Positions 16,937 through 26,800 of a stretch of DNA of 64,000 bases are shown in pieces (position 1 is the stretch's first letter; the number at the start of each line of letters is the position of its first letter). The DNA lies in the NCBI GenBank assembly GCA_015056765.1, contig SVFQ01000016.1, forward strand, positions 1 through 64,000, given 5' to 3'. The position numbers and the translations under genes are program-made. This DNA comes from Lachnospiraceae bacterium. GTDB lineage: Bacteria; Bacillota; Clostridia; Lachnospirales; Lachnospiraceae. The notes beneath the pieces were generated by a model, which saw only the letters and a program-made list of their open reading frames with translations, was not told where the DNA came from and made no database searches.

Positions 16937-18004
16937 TTATGGGAAAAGCGGTACCATGGTAAGACCTGTATTCTCCGGCAAGCCAAAGAGCAGGTTCATA
17001 TTCTGTACTGCCTGTCCGGCTGCGCCTTTTACCAGGTTATCGATAGCACCCACCATGATAACTCTGCCGCAGCGCTCATCTACTGCCAGTCCGATGTCTA
17101 AAAAGTTGCTGCCTTCTACCCATCTGGTCTCCGGCATGACGCCCTCCGGCAAAACTCTGACAAAATACTCCTTGCCATAATATTTTTCATAAACACTTCT
17201 GATATAAGCAAGGTCCGGCTTTCTCACGCTACCATCCGGCATCTTTACTTCCTTTAAGCTGGCATATTCCGTTGCCAGAATTCCTCTATTCATCGGAACC
17301 AGATGTGGGGTAAAGCTGATGGCAAATTCCTGCCCGCAAGCATAGCCTAATTGCTCCTCGATTTCAGGCGTATGTCTGTGGGTAGTCACACCGTACGGCT
17401 TGATGCTTTCATTCACTTCGCAGAACAGATTCGGCACCTTGGCACCCCTGCCGGCCCCACTTGTTCCGGATTTCGCATCGATGATCAGGGTAGTAGGGTC
17501 TATCAGACCTTCCTTCACCAGTGGATAGGCTGTCAAAATCGAACAAGTGGTGTAGCATCCCGGATTCGCAATCAGTCTTGCCTTCTTCACCTGCTCCCTA
17601 TTCACTTCATCTAAGCCATACACAGCTTCCCCAATTAGTTCTTTTGCCTTATGCTCGATTCCGTACCATTTCTCGTAGACAGATACATCTTTCAGTCGGA
17701 AGTCTGCGCTCAAATCGATGACCTTCGCTTCTTCCAGAATCTCCTCACTTATTATGGAAGAAAGATATCCCTGTGGCGTAGCCGTAAAAATCACGTCCAC
17801 CTGCTTCGCCATCTCCTTTAAATCATCGCTCTTACATGGACTTTCCACTACCTGAAAGAAATTGCGGTAGATAGAAGCAAATGCCTCCCCTGCATAGGAC
17901 TTCGATCCATACCATACAATCTCAGCCTCCGGATGTCCCTGCAAAATCCTCACCAGTTCTGCACCGGCATATCCGGTAGCTCCTACGATTCCAACTTTAA
18001 TCAC
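16937..18004 (-). CDS. argC: N-acetyl-gamma-glutamyl-phosphate reductase
   Basis: A 355-aa NADPH-dependent reductase of the arginine pathway. The Rossmann motif VGIVGATGYAGAELVRIL opens the protein, the catalytic Cys lies in ANPGCYTTCS (about 150), and THRHTPEIEEQL carries the active-site His. The start codon is GTG with AGGAGG eight bases upstream. It is the first gene of argC-argB-argD and faces argG across a 285-bp gap containing ArgR-like sites. argJ, which usually follows argC in related bacteria, is absent from the window. Confidence 0.95.
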   Translation of the reverse strand: MIKVGIVGATGYAGAELVRILQGHPEAEIVWYGSKSYAGEAFASIYRNFFQVVESPCKSDDLKEMAKQVDVIFTATPQGYLSSIISEEILEEAKVIDLSADFRLKDVSVYEKWYGIEHKAKELIGEAVYGLDEVNREQVKKARLIANPGCYTTCSILTAYPLVKEGLIDPTTLIIDAKSGTSGAGRGAKVPNLFCEVNESIKPYGVTTHRHTPEIEEQLGYACGQEFAISFTPHLVPMNRGILATEYASLKEVKMPDGSVRKPDLAYIRSVYEKYYGKEYFVRVLPEGVMPETRWVEGSNFLDIGLAVDERCGRVIMVGAIDNLVKGAAGQAVQNMNLLFGLPENTGLTMVPLFP

Positions 18005-18133
18005 TGTTTTCTCCTCCTGTCAGTCTCACTCTTCTTATTATAAGTAATTTAAGAGTAAGAAACTAGACGCCCTTCGTTTTTTTCTACATATATAAATGCG
18101 AACAATAAGGCTATGCATAATGCTACCTCATTT

Positions 18134-18148
18134 TTGCATAATATGCAA
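18134..18148. promoter_or_regulatory. perfect palindrome between argC and argG
   Basis: TTGCATAATATGCAA is a 15-bp perfect palindrome. Its half-site TGCATA resembles ARG-box halves, although the spacing is one base short of the usual ArgR/AhrC box. It lies between the divergent arginine genes. Confidence 0.45.
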
Positions 18149-18196
18149 GTATTATTTGTATATTTGTATATTTTTATAAATTTATTCATTTGCACT

Positions 18197-18210
18197 TGCA
18201 TTTTTATTCA
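18197..18210. promoter_or_regulatory. ARG-box-like ArgR/AhrC operator
   Basis: TGCATTTTTATTCA matches the TGNATN4ATNCA pattern of ARG boxes with the AT-rich centre. A possible -10 (TATAGT, 18228-18233) lies 17 bp downstream of its end, so the site would cover the -35 region of an argG promoter. Control by an ArgR homologue is inferred from this placement. Confidence 0.5.
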
Positions 18211-18289
18211 CGCTGTAGTAAGGTAGGTATAGTTAGTTAATCAGAAACGCAAAAGGACTTAGTGTTCTTTGTAAAATAAGGAGGAAAAC

Positions 18290-19504
18290 ATGGCTAAAGA
18301 AAAAATCGTACTTGCATACTCTGGTGGTTTGGATACCACTGCAATCATCCCCTGGCTCAAAGAAAACTTCGACTATGAAGTAATCTGTGTCTGCGCTGAC
18401 TGTGGTCAGAAGGAAGAACTGGACGGCTTAGAGGAGAGAGCCTTATCCAGTGGCGCTTCCAAATTATATATCGAAGATTTAACAGATGATTTCGCTGAGA
18501 ACTACATCGTACCTTGCGTACAGGCTCATGCAGTTTATGAGAATAAATACCTTCTGGGTACTTCCATGGCTCGTCCGGCTATCGCCAAAAGACTGGTAGA
18601 GATTGCTAAAAAAGAAGGCGCTACCGCAATTTGCCACGGTGCTACCGGTAAGGGTAATGACCAGATTCGTTTTGAACTAGGTATCAAAGCCTTAGCTCCT
18701 GAGCTAAAAATCATCGCAGCTTGGCGTAATGACAAATGGACCATGCAGTCCCGTGAAGATGAAATCGCATACTGCAAGGCCCACGGCATCAATCTTCCAT
18801 TCTCTGCTGACACCAGCTACAGCCGTGACCGCAACTTATGGCACATCAGTCATGAAGGTTTGGAATTAGAGGATCCTTCCAATGAGCCAAACTACGATCA
18901 CCTCTTAGTCATGAGCACCACTCCGGAGAAAGCTCCTGATGAAGGCGAATACGTCACCATGACTTTCGTACAGGGCGTACCGAAAACCTTAAACGGCCAG
19001 GCTATGAGCGTAGCTCAGATTATCGAAAAGCTGAATGAACTGGGCGGCAAGCACGGTATCGGTATCATCGACATCGTAGAGAACCGTGTAGTAGGTATGA
19101 AGTCCCGTGGTGTCTATGAGACTCCCGGCGGAACCATCCTCTATGAAGCTCACCAGCAGCTTGAAGAACTGATTCTGGATCGTGATACCTACGCAGTGAA
19201 AGCGGACTTGGGTGCAAAATTCGCTCAGGTAGTATACGAAGGCAAATGGTTCACCCCACTTCGTGAAGCACTGCAGGCTTTCATCGAAAGCACTCAGAAA
19301 TATGTTACCGGCGAAGTAAAATTCAAACTCTACAAAGGTAACATCATCAAAGCTGGTACTACTTCTCCATACTCTCTGTATAACGAAAGTATCGCCAGCT
19401 TCACTACCGGTGATTTATATGATCATCATGATGCTGAGGGATTTATCAATCTCTTTGGTTTATCCTCCAAAGTACGTGCCATGAACTGGCCAAAAGAAAA
19501 ATAA
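18290..19504 (+). CDS. argG: argininosuccinate synthase
   Basis: A 404-aa ATP-dependent ligase joining citrulline and aspartate. The PP-loop motif [15 protein letters not shown] is at the N-terminus, followed by [15 protein letters not shown] and the tetramer-forming C-terminal region. The ribosome binding site AAGGAGGAAAAC is excellent. It is transcribed divergently from argC and ends in a strong terminator, so it is a single-gene unit; argH is not in the window. Confidence 0.97.
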   Translation: MAKEKIVLAYSGGLDTTAIIPWLKENFDYEVICVCADCGQKEELDGLEERALSSGASKLYIEDLTDDFAENYIVPCVQAHAVYENKYLLGTSMARPAIAKRLVEIAKKEGATAICHGATGKGNDQIRFELGIKALAPELKIIAAWRNDKWTMQSREDEIAYCKAHGINLPFSADTSYSRDRNLWHISHEGLELEDPSNEPNYDHLLVMSTTPEKAPDEGEYVTMTFVQGVPKTLNGQAMSVAQIIEKLNELGGKHGIGIIDIVENRVVGMKSRGVYETPGGTILYEAHQQLEELILDRDTYAVKADLGAKFAQVVYEGKWFTPLREALQAFIESTQKYVTGEVKFKLYKGNIIKAGTTSPYSLYNESIASFTTGDLYDHHDAEGFINLFGLSSKVRAMNWPKEK

Positions 19505-19517
19505 TAGAAGATTTTAT

Positions 19518-19547
19518 CGAGGGCTTCTTACAAGCCCTCGTTTTTTT
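19518..19547 (+). terminator. argG terminator
   Basis: CGAGGGCTT and AAGCCCTCG form a perfect 9-bp stem with loop CTTAC, followed by seven T's. Confidence 0.92.
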
Positions 19548-19554
19548 GTATCTC

Positions 19555-20055
19555 TTATATTTCGTTCCAATCTATGCCAAGTTCGGAAAGAAATTGCGTT
19601 ACATACTGATCAAAATCCTTTTCTGCTGCCTTATCCATCGTAAACGTTTTATAGTCTACCGCTGTTATCAGTTGCACTTTTCCTTTTTCAAAGCGGATAT
19701 TTACATAAAAACCAGACACTAGGTTATTCAAAGCTACTAATTCCTGCTCGTCGCTCTGTAGCATCTTCTGCACTTTATCCGGCTTCATCTGCATGCTAAT
19801 TTGAAACCGTACCGGTGTATGCGTTCCCTTAATCAAAGAAAACACTGTGGGTCTCATCTTACTCCACTCGATGACAGCATACTTCTGCTCTTCCCACTCA
19901 TCAGTGTCAAAAAAATCTTTCTGCAGATGTCCATCCAGTACGTATTGCGTCGCCATGGTAAGCTTCGTCTCCAACATCAGGAAATCATCAAAGGCTTCCG
20001 ATGCTAGAAGTTTTGCCATAAATTCTTTTGTGTTCTTAATCTCAAATGCTTTCAT
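19555..20055 (-). CDS. DUF5721-like protein
   Basis: A 166-aa soluble protein resembling, from memory, the Lachnospiraceae family DUF5721: it opens MKAFEIKNTKEFMAKLLASE, then FLMLETKLTMATQYVLDG, and has an Arg-Pro-containing centre. No function is known for this family and no catalytic motif is visible. The gene ends close to the argG terminator in convergent orientation and starts 27 bp after the end of the Rpn-type remnant. Confidence 0.7.
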   Translation of the reverse strand: MKAFEIKNTKEFMAKLLASEAFDDFLMLETKLTMATQYVLDGHLQKDFFDTDEWEEQKYAVIEWSKMRPTVFSLIKGTHTPVRFQISMQMKPDKVQKMLQSDEQELVALNNLVSGFYVNIRFEKGKVQLITAVDYKTFTMDKAAEKDFDQYVTQFLSELGIDWNEI

Positions 20056-20082
20056 ATACTTTCGTTGTCAAACCGTTTCTCT

Positions 20083-20340
20083 CTAATTGTCTACTGGCAT
20101 CATTTCTCGCAAGGCCCTAATTTGCTTCTTATCAACTTTTAGAACTTCGACCGCTTCATCAAAGGAAAGATTCATATTCTCCATCAACGCTCTAACATAC
20201 TGTTCTGTAGCTTCAAGTGCACATTGCTCACCATATCGTTCAACTTTTTCACACATTTTGCTTTTGCCCTCCTCCGTTTTCTTAAAGTATCTTACACTCT
20301 CAGCTATAGGCGCATAATGAAACTCATCAGGCTTCTGCAA
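20083..20340 (-). pseudogene. C-terminal remnant of an Rpn-type (PD-(D/E)XK) nuclease
   Basis: The 85 residues look like the tail of Rpn family recombination-promoting nucleases/putative transposases: FHYAPIAESVRYFKKTEEGK, then MCEKVERYGEQ and a helical end MNLSFDEAVEVLKV. Full-length members are about 280-320 aa with the nuclease domain at the N-terminus, which is missing here. The only in-frame start is a TTG, preceded three codons upstream by a stop. I read it as a truncated gene. If expressed, it would lack the nuclease. Confidence 0.6.
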
Positions 20341-20500
20341 ATATTATAATCTATCTAAACCTGTATCTCAATGTAACATTGGGAAATGATGGGCGATTGC
20401 CCGGACGCCAAAATGGCTCTTGAGTCAGACATAAGTCCGACAAAGAGATACTATACAGAAAAAGTTCTACGATGTCAAATCAAATAATATGCAAAGCGCC

Positions 20501-20534
20501 AAAAACCTCCCGGACATCCTGTCCGAGAGGTTTT
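20501..20534 (-). terminator. terminator of the 879-aa wall protein gene
   Basis: AAAACCTC and GAGGTTTT flank an inner CGGACA/TGTCCG pair with one mismatch between them. The minus-strand RNA ends in a U run. Confidence 0.85.
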
Positions 20535-20572
20535 CAGCATTATAGGTATTATGTTCTAGGAATGAATTTGAA

Positions 20573-23212
20573 TTATTCTTCGTCTTTTCTCTTTTTAGCG
20601 AATACACCGAACATACCAGCCATAGCACCTGCCATAGCACCCATCCAAGGAAGAGCGTTATTCGCATCACCGGTCTTAGGACTCTTACGAGCGCCAAGAA
20701 CCTGGCCTTCTTCTTCGCCATCACCTGCTGGTTTTCTGTTAGCACCAAGTACTTCGCCTGCTGCTGCAGCAGGAGCTGCTGGTGTAGAAACATTACCGGA
20801 AGGAGTCTGGTTGTTAGCATTAATAGTATTCAGAATCACCTGAGCTGCTTCTAAGGAATCAGCTGCATCTCTTACTGCTTCTTCAGCTGCTTCTTTGTTC
20901 TCAGTAGCTGTTTCTAAAGCTTCTTTTGCAGCGTCCAGTTCAGCCTGTGCAATGGAAAGAGCAACAGTAGTTACATTCTGCTCTACCAAGTTATCTACCT
21001 TAGCCTGAGCTGCTTCTACAGCTTCTACTGCTTTGTTATAAGCATCTACAGCATCTTTTGCCTGCTGAACTACAGCTTCCTGATCCTCTTTACGATCTTT
21101 CTGTTCTTTCAGTTTCTGATCCAGGTCAGACTGTACAAGAGATGCACCATCAGTAGTGCTTAATTTAGTACCATAAACAGCATCCTGAGCCTCTACAGCA
21201 TCCTGAGCTGCTGTATAGTTTGTATAGGTGTCTGCGGCATATTTGGTTCTGGATACTTCTTTAGTTACTGTCTTGTTAGAGCTTGTAGTTTTAGTATATC
21301 TAACCTCGTAGAAATAGCCACGCTTATTATCAAACCACTTCCAATCAACATTTTGATATGTGATAGTATAACCTTGCTTCTCTAACTCATCAATTTTATC
21401 CTTTAAATCCTCTTTTGCTTTGTCTTTTCCGCCACCGGTCCACTTAGTAAAACCATAAGAACCGGACTTTTCATGTCCATTATCGGTAATACTTGTTGTC
21501 TCAGTATAATCCTGGGTTTTGATTTCATAGATACCGGCTTCCTGATGAGTTTCTTTCGGGCTGGAATAATCGATATCCTCATAAGACACTTTAATTTTAT
21601 AACCAGAACCAAACAACCATGCATTAGTTTTATCATACCAATGCAAATCATCTGGATCCACTGCATACGTTGGCATGAATGAAAGTCCAAGAATGTGAAC
21701 CTCTACTTTTGCATTCTTACCAGCATACTTATTAATTTCATTTTTCAATTCATCCTTGCTGTGTGCAGTTTTATTATCAGTATATGTCTTTGTATTATAG
21801 CTATCTACTACCGTATATTCTGTTTTCTCATATCTGGTATTTTCAGTATTTTCAACAGCACTGTACGTAACTGTTTTACTACCTTCACTCATTGTTTCAG
21901 GAGCTTTTACAGCCTTATCAGCATCAGAAGATACATCCTTGCTAGTTGCTGTATCGATAGCATAGAAACCATCTTTTTCATCGTCAGATACGTTAATAGT
22001 GTGGGTTGTATCTGTATTTTCAAAGGTCTTGGAGCCGTCAGCTGTTTTCCAGCTTTCTGCTACAGCATCTTTCGCTTCAACAGCTTCTTTCAATACATTA
22101 TCTGTATCTGTTACTTCTTCTACAGTCATCTTTACTACAGAAACTGTGCCGTCTTCAGCAGTTGTTACTTTGTAGATATCTTCTACAGCCTTGCGGTCAG
22201 CATCTGTGTACTTAACAGTGTTGTAAGTAGTGGAAGCAGTCTTATTTGTACCATCTTCATTCAGACCGGTTACGTTAGTCTTCACAGTAGTACTGAATTC
22301 AGAGAATGTACCGCCGTTAGCTTTGATGAAGGATTTAATCAAAAGCTGTGCATAAGCGTCAGCTGTCATTTCACCTTTAGCTACTGCATCTTTCGCATCC
22401 TGGATGGTCTGGTAGTCATCTTTCAGGATTTCTGCAAGTGCTGCTTCTGCTGCAGTCTGAGCATCTGCTACATCCTGTGCGAAAGAATCCAGAGATGCTT
22501 TTGCAGTATCAAGCTCATCCTGAGCTGCTTTGATTTCCTCTGCTGTTGCATCTGCTTTTTCCTGGGCTGCTGCGAGTTTTGCTACAGCTGCTTCATAAGT
22601 AGCTTTTGCTGCTTCATATTTTTCATTCGCTTTGGTTAATGCTGTATTTGCTTCATTATATTTTTCAGTAGCCTGATTTACTAAACCAGTAGCTTCAGAT
22701 GAACTCATGTTAGGAGTTACTTTATCGCTGATTTCTTTGGATTCTTCAGCTGCAGTTTTTGCATCTGCATAACCCTTGTTTGCATCTGCTACGTTCTGAT
22801 CAAAGCTCTCTTCGTCTAACTGTGTCTCAATGTCTTTCTGATTTTTAACAACTTCTTTACCGTTTTCATTAGCAAGTTCTATATTGGCTTCAGCCTGCTG
22901 CAGATTTTCTTCTACAGTTTCTGTCTCGCCGGTAGCTGCTGCAACTTCATCTTTGGAGTTGTCGAATTCGATACCGGTTGCTGTTTCTGCTTCCCCAACT
23001 TTTGTTTCAGCGTTTTCGATTGCCTTATCAGCATCTACGAACTGCTGGATATCTACAACAGTAGGAGCTACTGTGCTCACATGATCGTCAGGAGTAGCAG
23101 GTGCCGGTTCCTGAGCTTCGTCAGCGAATGCTACCATAGGCTGGAGCATCATGCTTGCGCTGATACCAATGGAAAGTGCTTTGATGATTTGTTTGTTTGT
23201 TTTGTTTTTCAT
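20573..23212 (-). CDS. coiled-coil cell-wall protein with SPKTGD sorting signal
   Basis: An 879-aa secreted surface protein. Signal peptide about 1-31 (cleavage likely after AFA-DE). Residues ~60-280 are Ala/Glu/Lys-rich coiled coil (EKYEAAKATYEAAVAKLAAA). The middle (~285-690) is Thr/Asp-rich with two related beta units containing HWYDKTNAWLFGSGYKI and WKWFDNKRGYFYEVRYT. A second coiled coil spans ~700-800. The tail has the doubled motif VLGANR...VLGAR, then SPKTGD, a hydrophobic stretch and KKRKDEE: a sortase signal of the (S/N/P)PxTG type known for sortase B of Clostridioides difficile. No sortase gene is in the window. It follows the PilZ gene by 29 bp and shares its leader. Confidence 0.85.
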   Translation of the reverse strand: MKNKTNKQIIKALSIGISASMMLQPMVAFADEAQEPAPATPDDHVSTVAPTVVDIQQFVDADKAIENAETKVGEAETATGIEFDNSKDEVAAATGETETVEENLQQAEANIELANENGKEVVKNQKDIETQLDEESFDQNVADANKGYADAKTAAEESKEISDKVTPNMSSSEATGLVNQATEKYNEANTALTKANEKYEAAKATYEAAVAKLAAAQEKADATAEEIKAAQDELDTAKASLDSFAQDVADAQTAAEAALAEILKDDYQTIQDAKDAVAKGEMTADAYAQLLIKSFIKANGGTFSEFSTTVKTNVTGLNEDGTNKTASTTYNTVKYTDADRKAVEDIYKVTTAEDGTVSVVKMTVEEVTDTDNVLKEAVEAKDAVAESWKTADGSKTFENTDTTHTINVSDDEKDGFYAIDTATSKDVSSDADKAVKAPETMSEGSKTVTYSAVENTENTRYEKTEYTVVDSYNTKTYTDNKTAHSKDELKNEINKYAGKNAKVEVHILGLSFMPTYAVDPDDLHWYDKTNAWLFGSGYKIKVSYEDIDYSSPKETHQEAGIYEIKTQDYTETTSITDNGHEKSGSYGFTKWTGGGKDKAKEDLKDKIDELEKQGYTITYQNVDWKWFDNKRGYFYEVRYTKTTSSNKTVTKEVSRTKYAADTYTNYTAAQDAVEAQDAVYGTKLSTTDGASLVQSDLDQKLKEQKDRKEDQEAVVQQAKDAVDAYNKAVEAVEAAQAKVDNLVEQNVTTVALSIAQAELDAAKEALETATENKEAAEEAVRDAADSLEAAQVILNTINANNQTPSGNVSTPAAPAAAAGEVLGANRKPAGDGEEEGQVLGARKSPKTGDANNALPWMGAMAGAMAGMFGVFAKKRKDEE

Positions 23213-23241
23213 TCTAATTTTCTCCCTACAACTATCAATTC

Positions 23242-23571
23242 CTACAATGTTTCTTTATCTTCATCCAATGCAATATGTTCGAATAAGTATTCCAAAACTT
23301 CATTGGTGAATTTTCTTGCATTCAGAGCGACGGTGCGTTTGCCGTCAGGTTCTTCATCTTCACGTACAACGTCAGCGTACATGATGAGTGTTTCAGCTAC
23401 CACGATGATGTCTTTTCCCAGAATCGAGGGTTCGCTGCTTTCTACTGTGATTGCCATGCCCAGAGGACTGATGTTTTTCACTTTACCGTAGATTTTGGTA
23501 AGTGTGTCTCTGTCTACGATGACACAGTTAGCATCGAAGGCCACACGACCTATCTTTCTGCGTTCTTCCAT
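23242..23571 (-). CDS. PilZ-domain protein, likely c-di-GMP effector
   Basis: A 109-aa single-domain PilZ protein. The two c-di-GMP-binding motifs are visible: RRKIGR near the N-terminus (RxxxR) and NISPLG (D/NxSxxG) around 33-38. It has no other domain, so it would act by binding a partner. The start is set by AAGGGG nine bases upstream. It is the first gene after leader copy (a) and is followed by the SPKTGD wall protein in the same operon, an unusual direct link between a c-di-GMP receptor and a sortase substrate. Confidence 0.85.
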   Translation of the reverse strand: MEERRKIGRVAFDANCVIVDRDTLTKIYGKVKNISPLGMAITVESSEPSILGKDIIVVAETLIMYADVVREDEEPDGKRTVALNARKFTNEVLEYLFEHIALDEDKETL

Positions 23572-23602
23572 ATGTAGTTACCCCTTGCGTTGTTTTTTGC
23601 AA

Positions 23603-23680
23603 AGAAAAAGCCCAAATATAAGCAAATACCACCTGGGTGATACTTACTTATATTCGGGCTCAATGTAGCGGGCGTTCCCG
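23603..23680 (-). ncRNA. surface-protein leader RNA, copy a
   Basis: Read on the minus strand: GGGAACGCCCG, then CTACATT, then GAGCCCG, which starts a 13-bp stem (GCCCGAATATAAG with CTTATATTTGGGC) ending in TTTTT. An inner stem GTATCACC/GGTGGTAT fills the loop. The core is shared with copies b, c and d before the three giant genes. It precedes the PilZ-wall protein operon. The layout fits a transcription attenuator; the signal is unknown. Confidence 0.65.
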
Positions 23681-23770
23681 TTCGTTATTTTCTTTACATT
23701 TATTATGACGTCCGCCATTTCAAAAACGGCTCAACTTATTTTAAAAAAATTTTTATTTTTTTTCAAGCAG

Positions 23771-23803
23771 AAAAATCCCCCACAGTGTCCTTACTGTGGG
23801 GGA
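23771..23803 (-). terminator. terminator of giant surface protein 1
   Basis: TCCCCCACAGT and ACTGTGGGGGA form an 11-bp perfect stem with a 6-nt loop, followed on the minus strand by TTTTT. The leader RNA of the PilZ operon starts about 90 bp downstream. Confidence 0.92.
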
Positions 23804-23844
23804 CCCTCCATTGCCTAGATGGATTTCATATCATAGGAGTAAGA

Positions 23845-26800
23845 TTATTCCTCTTCTTTTCGTTTCTTTTGTGCCATCATGGCTGCCATACCAAGCGCCG
23901 AGCTTCCCATAACCATCATCCAAAGGATTGCGTTATTATTGTCGCTGGTCTTCGGGCTTTTTCTGTTTGCGCCAAGTACCTGGCCTGCATCATCTATGAC
24001 TGCTTCGTATCCTCTCTTTGCTCCCAGTACGTCACCGATGTCGTCCGGAGTCGGGGTAGGTGTGCCACCACCGCCACCAGGAGTCGGACCTCCGCCACCA
24101 GGAGGAGTCGGTTCATCTGTTGGAGGAAGAGCCAGAATCTCAAGCCATCCATCTTCTACTTCGATTTCGATGGTAGTGAAGTTCTCGGAGGTCGCTGTGA
24201 ATGCTTCCTTGGTAAGACCCATTGGATAAGTTCCTACTTCGATACCTTCTGCTACTGCTTCTACATCTTCAGATAAAGTAATGATGATACTGTCATCGAT
24301 TTCACCATCTACTACCCATCCTTCTACTCGTAAGGTTTCTCCTGTGTAAGTCTGGGTGTCGGTGTTTCCTTTGATTTTAACTGTAGTACTTTCGATTGGT
24401 TTGATTTCTACATAACCAGGTGTTACATCGAATACTACATCAAAGTTCTCATCTAAATTGGTGAAGTCTGCGTTAGACAGTGCCATTTCTGTACGGCCTG
24501 CTACTGTTCTAACTGCTGTAGCCACATCTGCATCCATTTCCGGTCTTTCGAAGTCATCTACTGTGTAAACTGCAGATCTTGTTCCGTTGATACCTGTGAT
24601 AGCATATCCATTTACTTTATGTTCTTCTCCATCATAGAGAACATTCAGGGTATGGCCCTTTATCGTTACTGTGACAGGCATCTTGTCGATGACAAGCTGT
24701 CCATCTTCTGTAATCTGGAACTCTACTGTGAAGTTCTCATTGTTGTTTGTAAACTGGTCTTCGGTAAGTCCCATTGGATAGGTTCCTACGATAGTACCTG
24801 CTGCCACTGCTTCGCCGCTAAAGGTAAAGTCTGCAGCTGTGTAAAGATTTGTAGCTTTACCATCCATGGTAATCTCTGTATCGTAACCGTCTACTGTCTG
24901 TTCCTGACGATTGTACTTCACAGATTCTTTATGACCGCTTACCTTCACAAGGATACTTGGTTTTGTAATAGTCAGCTTACCATCTTCTACTACGAAGTCT
25001 ACGTCGTAGTTTGCGTTGGTATTGGTAAACATCTCTTTGGTAAGTCCCATTGGGTAGGTTCCTACAGTAGTACCTGCTGCCACTGCCTCACCTGTAAAGG
25101 TAAAGTCATTCTCCGTATATCCTTCTACATTCTGTGGAGTTCTGATTTCTACATCATATCCCTCTACAGACTGCTCCTCACCGCTATAGAGTTTGCTGTC
25201 CTGATGTCCTGTGATGATTACGGTCACTTTCTCGCTTGGGACAATCTTTAACTTACCATCTTCTACTACGAAGTTTACCTTGAAGTTTTTGTTGGTATTG
25301 GTGAACTGTGTTTCTTTTAAGCCCATGTAGTATGTGCCAACAGTTCTACCGGATGCACTTGCTTCCGGTCCGGTGAAGTATGCACCATCTTCTACTTTAT
25401 ATAAAGAAGAATCCGCTTTTGCTGTATAGCCGGTTACTGTATGGGTATCGCCATCGTAATTTACAGTATCGCTATTGCCGGTAATGGTTACAGTGACATT
25501 CTTTGGTGTAACTTTCAATGTACCCATATGGTGCTCTACGATTTCATAGTTACCTTCTTTTGCGGTATCCCACTGGATCATGTGATAAGTGTTCTCACTG
25601 TCACCTACTTCTTCCTGTGCGCCGGTCATGTAGTCGATGCTTGCGCTTTCACCAGGTGCAAATCCGGTGATGGAGTACTCATCGCTTCTTGCTATGGTTC
25701 CATAAACCTCTGTCTTACTTCCTGTAGTGATGATCAAAGGTCTTCTGGTGATTTCCACGTAGCCATTGCTTGCTACAAATTTCACATCAAAGGTATCTCT
25801 ATACTGTGGCTTCACGATAAACTGTCCTTCCAGTATCAGGAGATCTTTACCTGCATCCTGTCTGGTAATGGATGCTGTCGGTCCATTAAACTGGATGTAT
25901 TCCGGCTTAAAGCTATTATCGGAGATTGCCTCTACATGGTAAGTAGCTGTATAAGCAGTACCATCATACTGGTGTGTAATCTCATCACCTTTAATGGTAA
26001 CTGTGATTTGCTTTCTGGTTACGGTAAGGGAACCAGGACGATAAGAGATTGCATAATACTCTGCGTTCTCAGTTCCGCTGATGATAGCATCTTTTGGTAC
26101 AGTGTCGCTGCTGCCACCTAAGGTCTGACTTCCGTTATAAGAAATACCGGAAAGTACATGGCCTTCTACTAATCCTTCTACTGTCACATCATCGATGCCT
26201 TCGCTGCGAAGTGGCAGTCCATCGTACTCTTTTGTCTTATTGTTTGCTGTGATGGTCAGAAGTTTCTGATAGTATACAATGCGGTATGTATCCCCATCTG
26301 TCAGGGTTATCGCATTACCTGCGATTCTTCCGTCACCATCTTCTGTATGATGCCATCTGTATCCGTTTACTCTGGTAGATACATATACTACATCCCCACT
26401 TCTGCCTGCGGTGATCACTTCCTCTGTACCAGGAATCTGGTTTCCATCCATATCTACATAGCGTACGATTGCTCTACCTGTGCTGTAAGGATGATAGATA
26501 AAGGTAATGATGTTTTCTCCGGAGGTCAGTTCCTGGGTAATGACATCTGTCTCAGGGTAATACTCATTCAGCATATAGCTTGGATGATTTGCCTGTAAGT
26601 AAGCCTTATCTACCGGTACTGCAGCTTCTGTTACACTGACGAAATTCGCAGATATGGTCTTTTCTACTTCCGGTGCAACTGCTACATCCGGATGATTTGC
26701 CATAAGGTATCTTACTGTATAAGAAATCTCGCCTTCCTTTGGCTCATAGTAGAAAATGATCTCATTTTCATCAAAGGTAAGAATCGTAGACTTCTCATTT

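Noticed and set aside
20083-20340. Intact transposase or mobile element
   Set aside because: Only the C-terminal tail of an Rpn-type protein remains, without terminal repeats or target duplications.
20390-20460. Structured RNA in the gap after the Rpn remnant (GGGC/GCCC, GTC/GAC pairs)
   Set aside because: The stems are short and broken, with only one copy; nothing supports function.
21695-22639. 314-aa plus-strand ORF opposite the 879-aa wall protein
   Set aside because: Antisense shadow produced by the biased codon use of the real gene; Cys/Phe/Ile-rich with no family.
23603-23680. Known c-di-GMP riboswitch before the PilZ gene
   Set aside because: The context is suggestive, but the core GGGAACGCCCG...GAGCC does not fit the class I or class II consensus as I remember them.
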